64,000 bases of DNA from Ectothiorhodospira mobilis (GTDB lineage Bacteria > Pseudomonadota > Gammaproteobacteria > Ectothiorhodospirales > Ectothiorhodospiraceae), in contig NZ_NRSK01000010.1 in the NCBI RefSeq assembly GCF_016584115.1, positions 19,788 to 83,787 of the forward strand. Direction: 5' to 3'. The first letter of the stretch is position 1. Every line of letters begins with the position of its first letter. The position numbers and the translations under genes are program-made. The notes under the pieces were generated by a model, which saw only the letters and a program-made list of their open reading frames with translations, made no database searches and was not told where the DNA came from. Shown here piece by piece: positions 6,991 to 14,821 of this stretch.

Positions 6991-7923
6991 ATGGCGGCGG
7001 CGCGCGTTGACCGTCTGCGGGCGAGCCTGCCGCCGTCCCGGGGGCGCCGGTGGCCCATGGTATCCATCGGCACCCCCGATGATCTGGATATGGGGCCCAG
7101 TACCCCGCCGCTGGAGGGGCAGTGCCTGCGCATCCTCAGTTATAACGTGCAGGTGGGTATCGCCGCCGCCCGCTTCCACCACTACCTCACCAACAGCTGG
7201 AAGCACTTTTTGCCCTACGGCGGGCGCCTGGGCAACCTGGACAGCATCGCCCGCTTCATCGCCGGATTCGATCTGGTGGGGCTGCAGGAGCTGGATGCCG
7301 GCAGCCTGCGCAGCCAGTTCATCAATCTGGCGGAATACCTCTCCGAGCGCAGCCGGCTGCCCTACTGGTACAGCCAGACCAACCGCAACCTGGGGAGCTT
7401 CGCCAAGCACAGCCTGGGGCTGCTCTCCCGCTATCAGCCCCATTCCGTGGTGGAGCACCGCCTGCCGGGCCGCATCCCCGGGCGTGGCGCCCTGGAGGCC
7501 CATTTCGGCGCTGCCCGCGGCGAGGACTCCCTGGTGATCCTGCTGGTGCATCTGTCCCTGGGCCGGCAGTCGCGCATGCGCCAGCTGCAGTACCTGGGGG
7601 AGGTGCTGCGGGAGCACGAGCACGTGGTGGTGATGGGGGATCTCAACACCCCCGCCCATTCCCAGGAGCTGCGCCGGCTGGTGCGCCACACCCGCCTGCA
7701 GCAACCCCTGGAGGGGGCCAAGACCTATCCCAGCTGGCGCCCCATGCATGCCTTTGACCACATCCTGGTGACGCCGGGGCTGGGTCTCAGGGGGGTGCAT
7801 GTCTACAACCTGAACTATTCGGATCACCTGCCCGTGGGGGTGGAGGTGGTGGTGCCGGACACGGTTCGGCTCACCCACTGCCCCGGGGCGACGGGGCGGG
7901 CCGCGTCCGCCCTGCTTTCATAA
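6991..7923 (+). CDS. Endonuclease/exonuclease/phosphatase-family hydrolase
   Basis: 310 residues of the EEP fold (ExoIII/DNase I/sphingomyelinase superfamily). Motifs in order: LRILSYNVQVG near residue 47, LVGLQELDAGS near 92, HLSLGRQSRMRQL, VVMGDLNTP near 214, and SDHLPVGVEV at the end. These supply the usual Asn, Glu, His and Asp-x-Asn metal and catalytic residues. It starts two bases after the ccsB stop, so it is probably co-transcribed. EEP proteins sit at the same place near cytochrome c4 in Pseudomonas. The substrate (nucleic acid, phospholipid or phosphodiester) cannot be told from sequence. Confidence 0.82.
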   Translation: MAAARVDRLRASLPPSRGRRWPMVSIGTPDDLDMGPSTPPLEGQCLRILSYNVQVGIAAARFHHYLTNSWKHFLPYGGRLGNLDSIARFIAGFDLVGLQELDAGSLRSQFINLAEYLSERSRLPYWYSQTNRNLGSFAKHSLGLLSRYQPHSVVEHRLPGRIPGRGALEAHFGAARGEDSLVILLVHLSLGRQSRMRQLQYLGEVLREHEHVVVMGDLNTPAHSQELRRLVRHTRLQQPLEGAKTYPSWRPMHAFDHILVTPGLGLRGVHVYNLNYSDHLPVGVEVVVPDTVRLTHCPGATGRAASALLS

Positions 7924-7939
7924 GGCCGGGAGATACCGG

Positions 7940-8854
7940 ATGCAGCGGCGGAGGCCCGACATGAACCACAATGCCGAGCCCGTGATCTTCGGGGAGGTCC
8001 TGTTCGACCGTTTCGGGGACCAGGCCGTCCTCGGAGGTGCCCCCTTCAACGTGGCCTGGAACCTGCGGGGGCTGGGCCATGACCCGCACTTCATCGGCGC
8101 CGTGGGGGCCGATGCCCTGGGGGCGCAGGTGCGCGGGGCCATGGACCGCTGGGGGCTGCGGCAGGCGGGGCTGCAGGAGGACCACAGGCATCCCACCGGC
8201 CAGGTGCAGGTGACCCTGGAGGACGGCAGCCCCCGCTATGAGATCCTGCCGGATCAGGCCTATGACCACATCGACCCGGAGGCGGCCCTGGCCTCGCTGC
8301 CGGAGCGGGCCGGGGTGCTGTATCACGGCAGTCTGGCCCTGCGCGGGGAACGCTCCCGGGCGGCCCTGGAGGCCTTGGTGGCGTCCCAGGGGGCGCCGGT
8401 GTTCATGGACGTGAACCTGCGTGCCCCGTGGTGGCAGCGGGAACAGGTGCAGGACTGGATGGCCCGGGCCACCTGGGTGAAGCTGAATCAGGAGGAGCTG
8501 GCCGCCCTGGCCCCGGTGGAGCAGGAGGATCTGGACGTGCAGGCGCGCATGACCCTGGCCCGCTTCGACCTGGATGCCCTCATTGTCACCCGTGCGGAGG
8601 CGGGGGCCATGGTGCTCACCCGGGAGGGGGCGGTGCACGCCCTGCAGGCCCCGCCGGTGGAGGCCCTGGCGGATACAGTGGGGGCGGGGGATGCCTTCAG
8701 TGCCGTGGCCCTGGCGGGGCTCATGGCGGGTTGGGGCTGGGATCTGATCCTGGAGCGGGCCTCCCTCTTTGCCTCGCGGGTGTGCACGCTGCAGGGGGCC
8801 ACCACGGAGGATCGGGGATTCTACGAAGACGCCATGGGGGCCTGGGAGGGATAG
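7940..8854 (+). CDS. PfkB-family sugar kinase (fructokinase-like)
   Basis: 304-residue ribokinase/PfkB kinase. Visible motifs: GGAPFNVAWNLRGLG in the sugar-binding lobe, DVNLRAPWW, KLNQEEL, and the C-terminal DTVGAGDAFSA anion-hole and catalytic-aspartate motif near residue 245. GGGAG at about 7927-7931 lies 8 bases from the ATG at 7940. The pattern resembles fructokinases. Sucrose synthase, which releases fructose, is encoded 6 kb away, so phosphorylating that fructose is a reasonable but unproved role. Confidence 0.82.
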   Translation: MQRRRPDMNHNAEPVIFGEVLFDRFGDQAVLGGAPFNVAWNLRGLGHDPHFIGAVGADALGAQVRGAMDRWGLRQAGLQEDHRHPTGQVQVTLEDGSPRYEILPDQAYDHIDPEAALASLPERAGVLYHGSLALRGERSRAALEALVASQGAPVFMDVNLRAPWWQREQVQDWMARATWVKLNQEELAALAPVEQEDLDVQARMTLARFDLDALIVTRAEAGAMVLTREGAVHALQAPPVEALADTVGAGDAFSAVALAGLMAGWGWDLILERASLFASRVCTLQGATTEDRGFYEDAMGAWEG

Positions 8855-8929
8855 GGGGCCGGCGGCCGCGGGCGGGGAGGGTCCCCGCCCGGACGGTTTG
8901 GGCCCCTTGCCGCGAACGGGACGGGGCCT

Positions 8930-8948
8930 GCCGGGGCGTTGCCCCGGC
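8930..8948. terminator. GC hairpin between convergent genes
   Basis: GCCGGGGC (8930-8937), loop GTT, GCCCCGGC (8941-8948), in the 125-base gap between the convergent PfkB kinase and AsnB-like gene. No U tract on either strand. Confidence 0.4.
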
Positions 8949-8979
8949 GGTATCCGCCTCCGCCCCGGGCGCGGGGCCT

Positions 8980-10992
8980 TTAGGGGCGCCAGCCCAGGGA
9001 CTCGGCCTTGCGGCGGGCCAGACGGGGGATGTCCTGGGCCACGAACTGGTGGTGCAGCACCTGCACCCCGATCATGTGGTTGATCACCGCGTCCAGCTGC
9101 ACCTGGGTGGAGGCGGTGGTGTCCCTGGCCTGGTGCAGCTCGAACAGGGCCTTCACCCCGGCCGGGTCCAGCAGGCCGGCCTCGGCCACCGCCTCGTCGG
9201 ACAGGTACTGGTCCGCCAGGGCGCGCATGGCCGCCCACTTCTTCGGGTCGGTGTGGGCCGGGGGCGCCATGAAGGCGAACTTCTCCCGCTCGTAGAGCAC
9301 CCGGGGCAGCAGGCCCTTCATGGCCTCGCGCAGGACGTACTTCTCGGTGCGGCCGTTGATGCGCATGGACGGGGGCAGGTTCACCGCCTCCTCCGCCAGG
9401 TGGTGGTCCAGGAACGGCGGCCGTGCCTCCATGGAGTTGGCCATGTCCACCCGGTCGCCCCCCCAGGTGAGGATCTGCCCCTCCAGCATGGTCTTGATCC
9501 ACACGTACTGGGCCTTGTCCAGGGGATGGCGCCCCTCCAGCATGTCCGCGTCCAGGGCCCCGGCGATGGCGCGCCCCGGCTCGTAGCCCTTCACCTGTTC
9601 CCGCAGGTGCGGGGCCATCAGGCCCGGGGCGTGCTCGGCGCTGGCCAGCCAGGGCTGCAGGCAGGAGGGGGTGAAGCCCACCAGTTCATCCAGGGCCGGG
9701 TCGTGGAGTTCGTTCTCCGCCAGCATGGCCCCCTGGAAGAGCTGGTTGCTCTCGGACAGGAGCTGCTCCCAGCTGGCCCGCTCCGCCGGGGAGAGGGTGT
9801 CCAGTCCGTGGAGGAACATGTCGCGGCGGAAGGAGGGGTAGCCGGCGAAGAGCTCGTCGGAGCCCTCGCCGGTGACCACCACCCGGTAGCCGGCCTGGTT
9901 CACGTGCCGGCTCATGAGCAGCTTGGCCACCCCCAGGGTGTTGTAGATGGTGCGCTCGGCGTGCCAGAGGGTCTCCACCAGGTTGTCGTAGAGGTGGTCG
10001 GCGTTCAGGGTCATGATGTCCTGGTCGGCCCCCACGCTCTCGGCCATCTCCCGGGCGATGGCGGTCTCGTCGTAGTCGTCGTTGTCGAAGCCGATGGTGA
10101 AGGCCTTCACCGGCGACTGCTGGGTGGCGGCGGACAGACCCAGGGTGATGCAGGAGTCGATGCCCCCGGAGAGATAGCAGGCCACGGGCACGTCCGCCTC
10201 CAGGCGCAGCTGCACCGCCTCGGTGAGTTTCTCCCGCACCCCCTCGATGTAGTGCTGTTCGTCCTTCTCCGGGCCGCGCTCGGACTGCAGCGGGAAGTCC
10301 ATGTCCCAATAGCGTTCGTCGCGGATCTCCAGCTTGCCGTGGCGGCGGGAGATGGTGACCACGTGGCCGGGCTTGACCTGGTGGATGCCCTCGAAGGCGG
10401 TCTGTCCGGGGACCATGGTCTGCATGAGCTGGTGGTACAGGCCCCGGGCCTCGAAGCGGCGGGGCACCTCGGGATGGGCGAACAGCACCTTGAGTTCGGA
10501 GCCGAACACCACGCGGCCGTTCACCTCGGTCCAGTACAGGGGTTTCACCCCGAAGCGGTCGCGGATGAGCATGAGCCGGTCGTGCTGGCGGTCGTAGAGG
10601 GCGATGGCGAACTCGCCCCGCAGATAGGGCAGCATGTCCTCCAGGCCGAAGCGCTCGTAGAGGTGCAGCACCATCTCGGAGTCGCTCTTGGTGCGGAACT
10701 TGGCCCCCCGGGAGGTGAGGTCCGTGCGGATGCGCTTGTAGTCGTAGAGCTCGCCGTTCACCGCCAGCATGAGATGGCCGTCGGGGGTGACAAACGGCTG
10801 GCGGCCGCGGTTCTCGTCCAGATCGATGATGGTGAGCCGGGCGTGGGAGAAGCCCACGCCGCGGTCGTCCTGGGTTTTGTAGCCGAAGCCGTCGGGGCCG
10901 CGGTGGTGCTGGATGGCGGCCATGGCCACCAGGGTCTCGGGATCAACGGGTCTGCTGGGATCGGCGTGGAAGACGCCGGCGATGCCGCACAT
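8980..10992 (-). CDS. Asparagine synthetase-like glutamine amidotransferase (proposed carbamoyl-glutamine amidating enzyme)
   Basis: 670 residues, longer than AsnB (about 555). Cys2 after the initiator is the class II amidotransferase nucleophile (MCGIAG). The glutaminase domain has RGPDG, NGELYDY and RDRFGVKPLYW. The synthetase domain has the ATP-pyrophosphatase loop SGGIDS near residue 275 and GEGSDELFAGYPSFRRD. The longer upstream frame is rejected because Cys must be N-terminal and GAGGAG lies 7 bases before the ATG at 10992. It is the last gene of the MarR operon, 47 bases after the carbamoyltransferase-like gene. Relatives of this fold amidate an alpha-carboxylate in N-acetylglutaminylglutamine amide synthesis. 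By analogy I infer amidation of N-carbamoyl-glutamine. Ordinary asparagine synthesis is the alternative. Confidence 0.85.
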   Translation of the reverse strand: MCGIAGVFHADPSRPVDPETLVAMAAIQHHRGPDGFGYKTQDDRGVGFSHARLTIIDLDENRGRQPFVTPDGHLMLAVNGELYDYKRIRTDLTSRGAKFRTKSDSEMVLHLYERFGLEDMLPYLRGEFAIALYDRQHDRLMLIRDRFGVKPLYWTEVNGRVVFGSELKVLFAHPEVPRRFEARGLYHQLMQTMVPGQTAFEGIHQVKPGHVVTISRRHGKLEIRDERYWDMDFPLQSERGPEKDEQHYIEGVREKLTEAVQLRLEADVPVACYLSGGIDSCITLGLSAATQQSPVKAFTIGFDNDDYDETAIAREMAESVGADQDIMTLNADHLYDNLVETLWHAERTIYNTLGVAKLLMSRHVNQAGYRVVVTGEGSDELFAGYPSFRRDMFLHGLDTLSPAERASWEQLLSESNQLFQGAMLAENELHDPALDELVGFTPSCLQPWLASAEHAPGLMAPHLREQVKGYEPGRAIAGALDADMLEGRHPLDKAQYVWIKTMLEGQILTWGGDRVDMANSMEARPPFLDHHLAEEAVNLPPSMRINGRTEKYVLREAMKGLLPRVLYEREKFAFMAPPAHTDPKKWAAMRALADQYLSDEAVAEAGLLDPAGVKALFELHQARDTTASTQVQLDAVINHMIGVQVLHHQFVAQDIPRLARRKAESLGWRP

Positions 10993-11039
10993 GGGGATTC
11001 TCCTCGGGGATTCGGTTTCGGGTTCGGGGCGCGGGGCGC

Positions 11040-12107
11040 TCAGGGGGTGTCCATGACCTCGCTGACCCGCCGCACCATGCAGGTGAGCAGGGCCATGCGC
11101 ACGAACACGGCGCCCCGGGCCTGGGCGAAGTACCAGTTGTGGGGGGTGGGGTCCAGGTCGGTGGACAGTTCCTCCCCCCGGGCCAGGGGGTGCAGGATGA
11201 TGGAGCCGGGCTTTAAGGGGGACTGGGTGGAGAGCTTGAGATCGGTGCCCAGTTCCTCGTAGCCGTCCCCCACCCAGGCGATGGCGTTGATGTAGATCAC
11301 GTCCAGCCCCGGCAGCTCGCCGTCCAGGTCCCGGGCCACCCGCAGGTGCAGCCCGAAGTCTTCCAGTTCCTCCCGCTGGCCGGGGTCGAAGGGGCTGTCC
11401 TCGTCGGTGAACAGCACCACCTCGTCCACGGCCTCCGGGAAGCGGGCCAGCAGCAGCAGCAGGCTGCGCACGGTGCGCATGCGGTTGGGCACGCCGATGA
11501 TGCCCACGCGGATGCGCTGGTCCGCGGGCAGGTCCCGGTCCAGCAGGTCGGGACGCCACTTGAAGATGGTGTACAGGTCCGCCAGGGCCTGGGTGGGGTG
11601 TTCGTCGATGCCGTTACCGGCGTTGACGATGGGGATGCGCAGGCTGTCCAGCATGTCGTAGATGGCCCGGTCCTCGTTATTGCGCAGGACGATGACGTCG
11701 CCGTAGTTGTTGAACATCTCGGCGATGTCCTGGATGGACTCCCCCTTGGCCATGCCGGTGCTTTTGGCATCGGTGATGGACATGATGTCGCCCCCGAGCC
11801 GGTGCCAGGCGCTCTCGAAGGAGAGCCGGGTGCGGGTGCTGGGCTCGTAGAAGGCGCTGATGAGGATCTTGCCCTGCAGCGGCAGATGCATCAGCGCCGG
11901 GGTGCTCTCGTACTGGGCCGAGAGGCGGAAGAGCTGTTCCAGCGTGGCGCGGTCGAACTGGCGTGAGGACACCACGTGGCGGCTGGCCAGGGCCAGCAGG
12001 GGCTCGGCCTGTTCGGGGATGCTGTCGGCCAGGGCCCGGGGGCGCTCGATGCCGGCGGTGCCGTCCTTGGGGCGGAGCGGCTTGTGGAGCTGGGGGTCTT
12101 CGACCAT
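11040..12107 (-). CDS. Aspartate/ornithine carbamoyltransferase-family protein with altered acceptor site
   Basis: 355 residues against about 310 for PyrB, with a ~38-residue N-terminal extension. The carbamoyl-phosphate site is intact: STRTR at 90-94, a loop lysine in TGMAKGES, and EHPTQALADLY. RTVRSL (Arg167 equivalent) is also kept. By eye-alignment to E. coli PyrB, the segment holding Arg229 and Gln231 (YMTRVQKE) reads YINAIAWV, and HPLPR reads HPLAR. Both aspartate-contacting side chains are therefore missing, so aspartate is probably not the acceptor. Glutamine or a derivative fits the operon. Start at 12107 has AGAGG upstream. A degenerate or regulatory PyrB is the alternative. Confidence 0.83.
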   Translation of the reverse strand: MVEDPQLHKPLRPKDGTAGIERPRALADSIPEQAEPLLALASRHVVSSRQFDRATLEQLFRLSAQYESTPALMHLPLQGKILISAFYEPSTRTRLSFESAWHRLGGDIMSITDAKSTGMAKGESIQDIAEMFNNYGDVIVLRNNEDRAIYDMLDSLRIPIVNAGNGIDEHPTQALADLYTIFKWRPDLLDRDLPADQRIRVGIIGVPNRMRTVRSLLLLLARFPEAVDEVVLFTDEDSPFDPGQREELEDFGLHLRVARDLDGELPGLDVIYINAIAWVGDGYEELGTDLKLSTQSPLKPGSIILHPLARGEELSTDLDPTPHNWYFAQARGAVFVRMALLTCMVRRVSEVMDTP

Positions 12108-12163
12108 GGGATGTGCCTCTTCGCTGTAAGGTGAAATCCTTGCCGGTGCGGGGGCGGCCCGGG

Positions 12164-12898
12164 TCACTCCGGGACTTCCTCCACCTTGGACAGTTCCGTC
12201 AGGGCCTGCTCGGTGGTCATCACCCGGGCATAGCGGTCCTTCATGGTGAGCAGGGTGGCCCGTTGCAGCTCCGGGGTCACGGTGGCGCAGCCGTCCTCGA
12301 TGAGGGTGACATAAAAACCCAGGTCGCAGGCGTCGCGGATGGCGGTGGAGACGCATTCGTTGCTGTAGACGCCGACGATGAACAGGGCCGTGACCCCCAG
12401 GTTGCGCAGCACGTATTCCAGGTTGGTGGCGGTGAACACGCCGCTGGCGGTCTTGTTGATGACGATCTCATCGTCCTCGGGGGCGACGATCTCCAGGAAT
12501 TCCGCCTCCTTGGAGCCGGGGGCGGCGTGCAGCCCCAGGCGCTTGTGCCCCGGCCCGCGGTCGCGCCCGTCCCGGGTGAGGGACTGGATGCGGGTGTGGA
12601 TCACCTCCAGGCCCTGGGCGCGGAAGGCGTCCTGCAGGCGGCGTACATTGGGCAGTACCACGTTGTCCAGGCGGTCGAAGTAGTAGTCCTGGGCCTCCAC
12701 CGGCAGACCGGAGCGCTCGGCATCGGCGAACACCCCCCAGCCCCGGGCGGCGTCCAGATACTGCAGGTCGATGCACAGCAGGGCGGCGTGGTGGGTGCCC
12801 AGGGCCCGGGTGAGGGCCCGGTTGGTGATCAGGGTGCCGCGGTACTGTTCCCGCAGGGGGTCGACGCTGTCGAAGCGCTTGTCACGATCCGGGCTCAT
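12164..12898 (-). CDS. Isochorismatase-like cysteine hydrolase
   Basis: 244 residues. The triad expected for the superfamily is present: Asp44 in LLCIDLQ, Lys149 in NKTASG, and Cys182 in YSNECVSTAIRDACDLGF. Members include N-carbamoylsarcosine amidase, biuret hydrolase and ureidoacrylate amidohydrolase, so C-N hydrolysis of an amide or carbamoyl group is likely. The ATG overlaps the stop of the upstream M20 hydrolase by four bases (ATGA), implying translational coupling. In the proposed pathway it would remove the terminal amide or the carbamoyl group when the solute is recycled. Confidence 0.85.
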   Translation of the reverse strand: MSPDRDKRFDSVDPLREQYRGTLITNRALTRALGTHHAALLCIDLQYLDAARGWGVFADAERSGLPVEAQDYYFDRLDNVVLPNVRRLQDAFRAQGLEVIHTRIQSLTRDGRDRGPGHKRLGLHAAPGSKEAEFLEIVAPEDDEIVINKTASGVFTATNLEYVLRNLGVTALFIVGVYSNECVSTAIRDACDLGFYVTLIEDGCATVTPELQRATLLTMKDRYARVMTTEQALTELSKVEEVPE

Positions 12899-14151
12899 TG
12901 CAGTGCCTCCTGGCCGTCCGCCGCCAGGGACAGCACGGCCTGTAACATGAGATTGGCCCCGCGCTCGATGTCCTCCCAGTTGGTCCACTCCGCCGAGGAG
13001 TGGCTGCGCCCCTCCAGGCTGGGCACGAAGATCATCCCCGTGCGGGTGATGGTGGCCATGATCTGGGCGTCATGGGCGGCCCCGCTGGGCAGGCGCAGGT
13101 GTTTCAGGTCCAGGGCCCGGGCCTTGTCGCCGAGCAGTTGCACCAGGCCGGGGTCGCAGCGCTGGGGGGGGATCTCCGACAGCACCTGGAATTCGAACAT
13201 CAACTGCCGGCGGCGGGCCATGGCCGAGAGGGTGCGGCGGAAGGCATCGGCCAGGTTGGCCAGGGTGTCCGGGTCCGTGTCGCGCACGTCCAGGGAGAAG
13301 CCGGTGTAGCCGGGGACGGTGTTGGCCGCCCCGGGGCGCAGTTCCACGCGGCCGATGGTGGCACGGCTGTGGGGGCTGCCGTGTTCCTCCAGGATACGCT
13401 CGATCTCGCCGGCGAACTCCGCCAGGCCCTGGAAGCTGTCCACGCGCATGTCCATGGGGGTGGTGCCGGCGTGGTTGGTCTGGCCCCGCAGCTGCACGTC
13501 CCACTTGAACAGCCCGGTGATGGCCTCCACCACGCCGACGCTGAAATCGCCCCGGTCCAGTACCGGTCCCTGCTCGATATGCAGCTCCAGATAGGCGTGG
13601 ATGGAATCCTTGGGGCGCCGGGCGAAGAGGGCGGCGTTGGCATCCAGGCCCCAGGCCGCCATGGCCTCGGCCAGGGTCACCCCCTCCAGATCCCGGGCCT
13701 CGTGGATCATGGCGGGGGTGAGCTGCCCCGCCACCGCCTGGGAACCGAACAGGCCGCCGAAACGGCCCTCCTCGTCGGTGAAGTTCACCACCTCCAGGGG
13801 ATGGCGCAGGGAGACCCCCGCATCCTTCACCGTGCGCAGCACCTCCAGACCCACCAGCACCCCCAGGGCGCCGTCCAGGGGGCCACCGGCGGGCACCGTG
13901 TCCAGATGCGAGCCGATCAGGACGCTGGGGCGTTCACCGTCCCAGTCCAGGCGGCCGTGAAGATTGGCGGCGCCATCCTCATAGAACTCCAGTCCCGCCT
14001 CCAGGATGCGCTCGCGGAACCAGCGCCGCCCCGCCAGGTCCCCCTCGGTGAAGGCCATGCGGTGGATGCCGCGATCGGCGTCGCGACCGATGGCCGAGAG
14101 GGCCTCGATGTCGCGCTGCAGCCGGGGAAAGTCGATACGGATGGGGCTCAT
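12895..14151 (-). CDS. M20-family N-carbamoyl-L-amino acid hydrolase / allantoate amidohydrolase-like
   Basis: 418-residue zinc-dependent amidohydrolase of the hydantoinase/carbamoylase group. Metal-site motifs: GSHLDTVPAGGPLDG near residue 83, NFTDEEGRFGG near 120, ELHIEQGP near 188, and a C-terminal SHSSAEWT histidine. A dimerisation domain with GQTNHAGTTPMD lies between. Start chosen at 14151 (MSPIRIDFP), where family homology begins. Substrates of the family carry an N-carbamoyl or ureido group, matching a carbamoyltransferase-like gene in the same operon. Confidence 0.88.
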   Translation of the reverse strand: MSPIRIDFPRLQRDIEALSAIGRDADRGIHRMAFTEGDLAGRRWFRERILEAGLEFYEDGAANLHGRLDWDGERPSVLIGSHLDTVPAGGPLDGALGVLVGLEVLRTVKDAGVSLRHPLEVVNFTDEEGRFGGLFGSQAVAGQLTPAMIHEARDLEGVTLAEAMAAWGLDANAALFARRPKDSIHAYLELHIEQGPVLDRGDFSVGVVEAITGLFKWDVQLRGQTNHAGTTPMDMRVDSFQGLAEFAGEIERILEEHGSPHSRATIGRVELRPGAANTVPGYTGFSLDVRDTDPDTLANLADAFRRTLSAMARRRQLMFEFQVLSEIPPQRCDPGLVQLLGDKARALDLKHLRLPSGAAHDAQIMATITRTGMIFVPSLEGRSHSSAEWTNWEDIERGANLMLQAVLSLAADGQEALQ

Positions 14152-14192
14152 GCTTCGGCTCCGGAGAGGCCCGCGTGTTTTGCGGGGGTGGT

Positions 14193-14708
14193 TCAGTCGT
14201 CGGTGATGGGGCGCAGGGCGGCGCGTTCGTCCGGGGTCTCCATGATCTCCAGAAGATCCCCCAGACCGCGTTCCAGGGCCGTCAGGCTCTCCCGGGGGAG
14301 GGCCTGCAGGGCCCGGTTCAGTTCGCCCTGGGCCGGGGCCGGGGCGGTGTCCAGCAGGCGGCGGCCGGTGGGGGTGGCGTAGAGACGCACCACGCGCTGG
14401 TCCCGGCCGGCGCGCCGGCGCGCCAGCAATCCCTTGCGTTCCAGCTTGTCCAGCATGTTGGAGGCGGTGGAGGCATGGATGCTCAGCCGCTGGGACAGGT
14501 CGCCGACGCTCAGGCCCGGCTCCAGGTGCACTTCCCACAGGGCCCAGAGCTGGGCCGCGCTCACGCCGCAGTCCTCCTGGATGCGCCGCGAGTGCCCCTG
14601 CAGGGCGCGGAACAGGACCCGCAGGCGGCGGATCACGGTCTGCACCCGGGCCTCGGGGCCCGGGGAGGTCCCGGGGGCGGGGCCGGTTCGCGGGTTGGGC
14701 TGGGCCAT
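14193..14708 (-). CDS. MarR-family transcriptional regulator
   Basis: 171 residues with a winged helix-turn-helix: CGVSAAQLWALWEV, then recognition-helix region LSIHASTASNMLDKLERKGL and the wing RRRAGRDQRVVRLYATPTG. Start at 14708 (MAQPNPRT); the frame runs upstream but through the promoter region. First gene of the five-gene minus-strand operon, with 41 bases to the M20 hydrolase. The divergent gap to sucrose synthase holds a MarR-type palindrome, so it probably controls both directions in response to a ligand not identifiable here. Confidence 0.87.
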   Translation of the reverse strand: MAQPNPRTGPAPGTSPGPEARVQTVIRRLRVLFRALQGHSRRIQEDCGVSAAQLWALWEVHLEPGLSVGDLSQRLSIHASTASNMLDKLERKGLLARRRAGRDQRVVRLYATPTGRRLLDTAPAPAQGELNRALQALPRESLTALERGLGDLLEIMETPDERAALRPITDD

Positions 14709-14720
14709 GGGGCGACCTTT

Positions 14721-14743
14721 TTGCACAAATACTTTTTGTACAA
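14721..14743. promoter_or_regulatory. MarR-type operator palindrome
   Basis: Imperfect inverted repeat TTGCACAAA (14721-14729), spacer TACTT, TTTGTACAA (14735-14743); arms differ at one symmetric position. Size and composition match MarR-family operators. It is the only AT-rich stretch in the 113-base divergent gap and covers promoter elements on both strands. Confidence 0.72.
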
Positions 14744-14749
14744 TAACAT
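14721..14749 (+). promoter_or_regulatory. Sigma-70 promoter of sucrose synthase
   Basis: TTGCAC at 14721-14726, a 17-base spacer, TAACAT at 14744-14749. The spacer and -35 box are the MarR palindrome, so bound regulator should block polymerase. Confidence 0.62.
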
Positions 14750-14768
14750 TCACCTTGAGAAGGCACAA
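14740..14768 (-). promoter_or_regulatory. Promoter of the marR operon
   Basis: Reverse strand TTGTGC (14768-14763), 17 bases, TATTGT (14745-14740). Its -10 box overlaps one arm of the palindrome, consistent with autoregulation. Confidence 0.5.
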
Positions 14769-14821
14769 ACGCGCCCCGGTCATCATCCCCACCACGGCAT
14801 CATCCGCGAGGAGGTCCGAGC

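Noticed and set aside
8980..10992. N-acetylglutaminylglutamine amide synthesis cluster
   Set aside because: The AsnB-like enzyme would fit, but the acetyltransferase/ATP-grasp partner and M42-type peptidase of that cluster are absent, and a carbamoyltransferase-like gene is present instead.
11040..12107. Ordinary pyrB for pyrimidine synthesis
   Set aside because: Key aspartate-binding residues appear substituted, the protein is longer, and the neighbours are carbamoyl/amide hydrolases rather than pyr genes. Not fully excluded.
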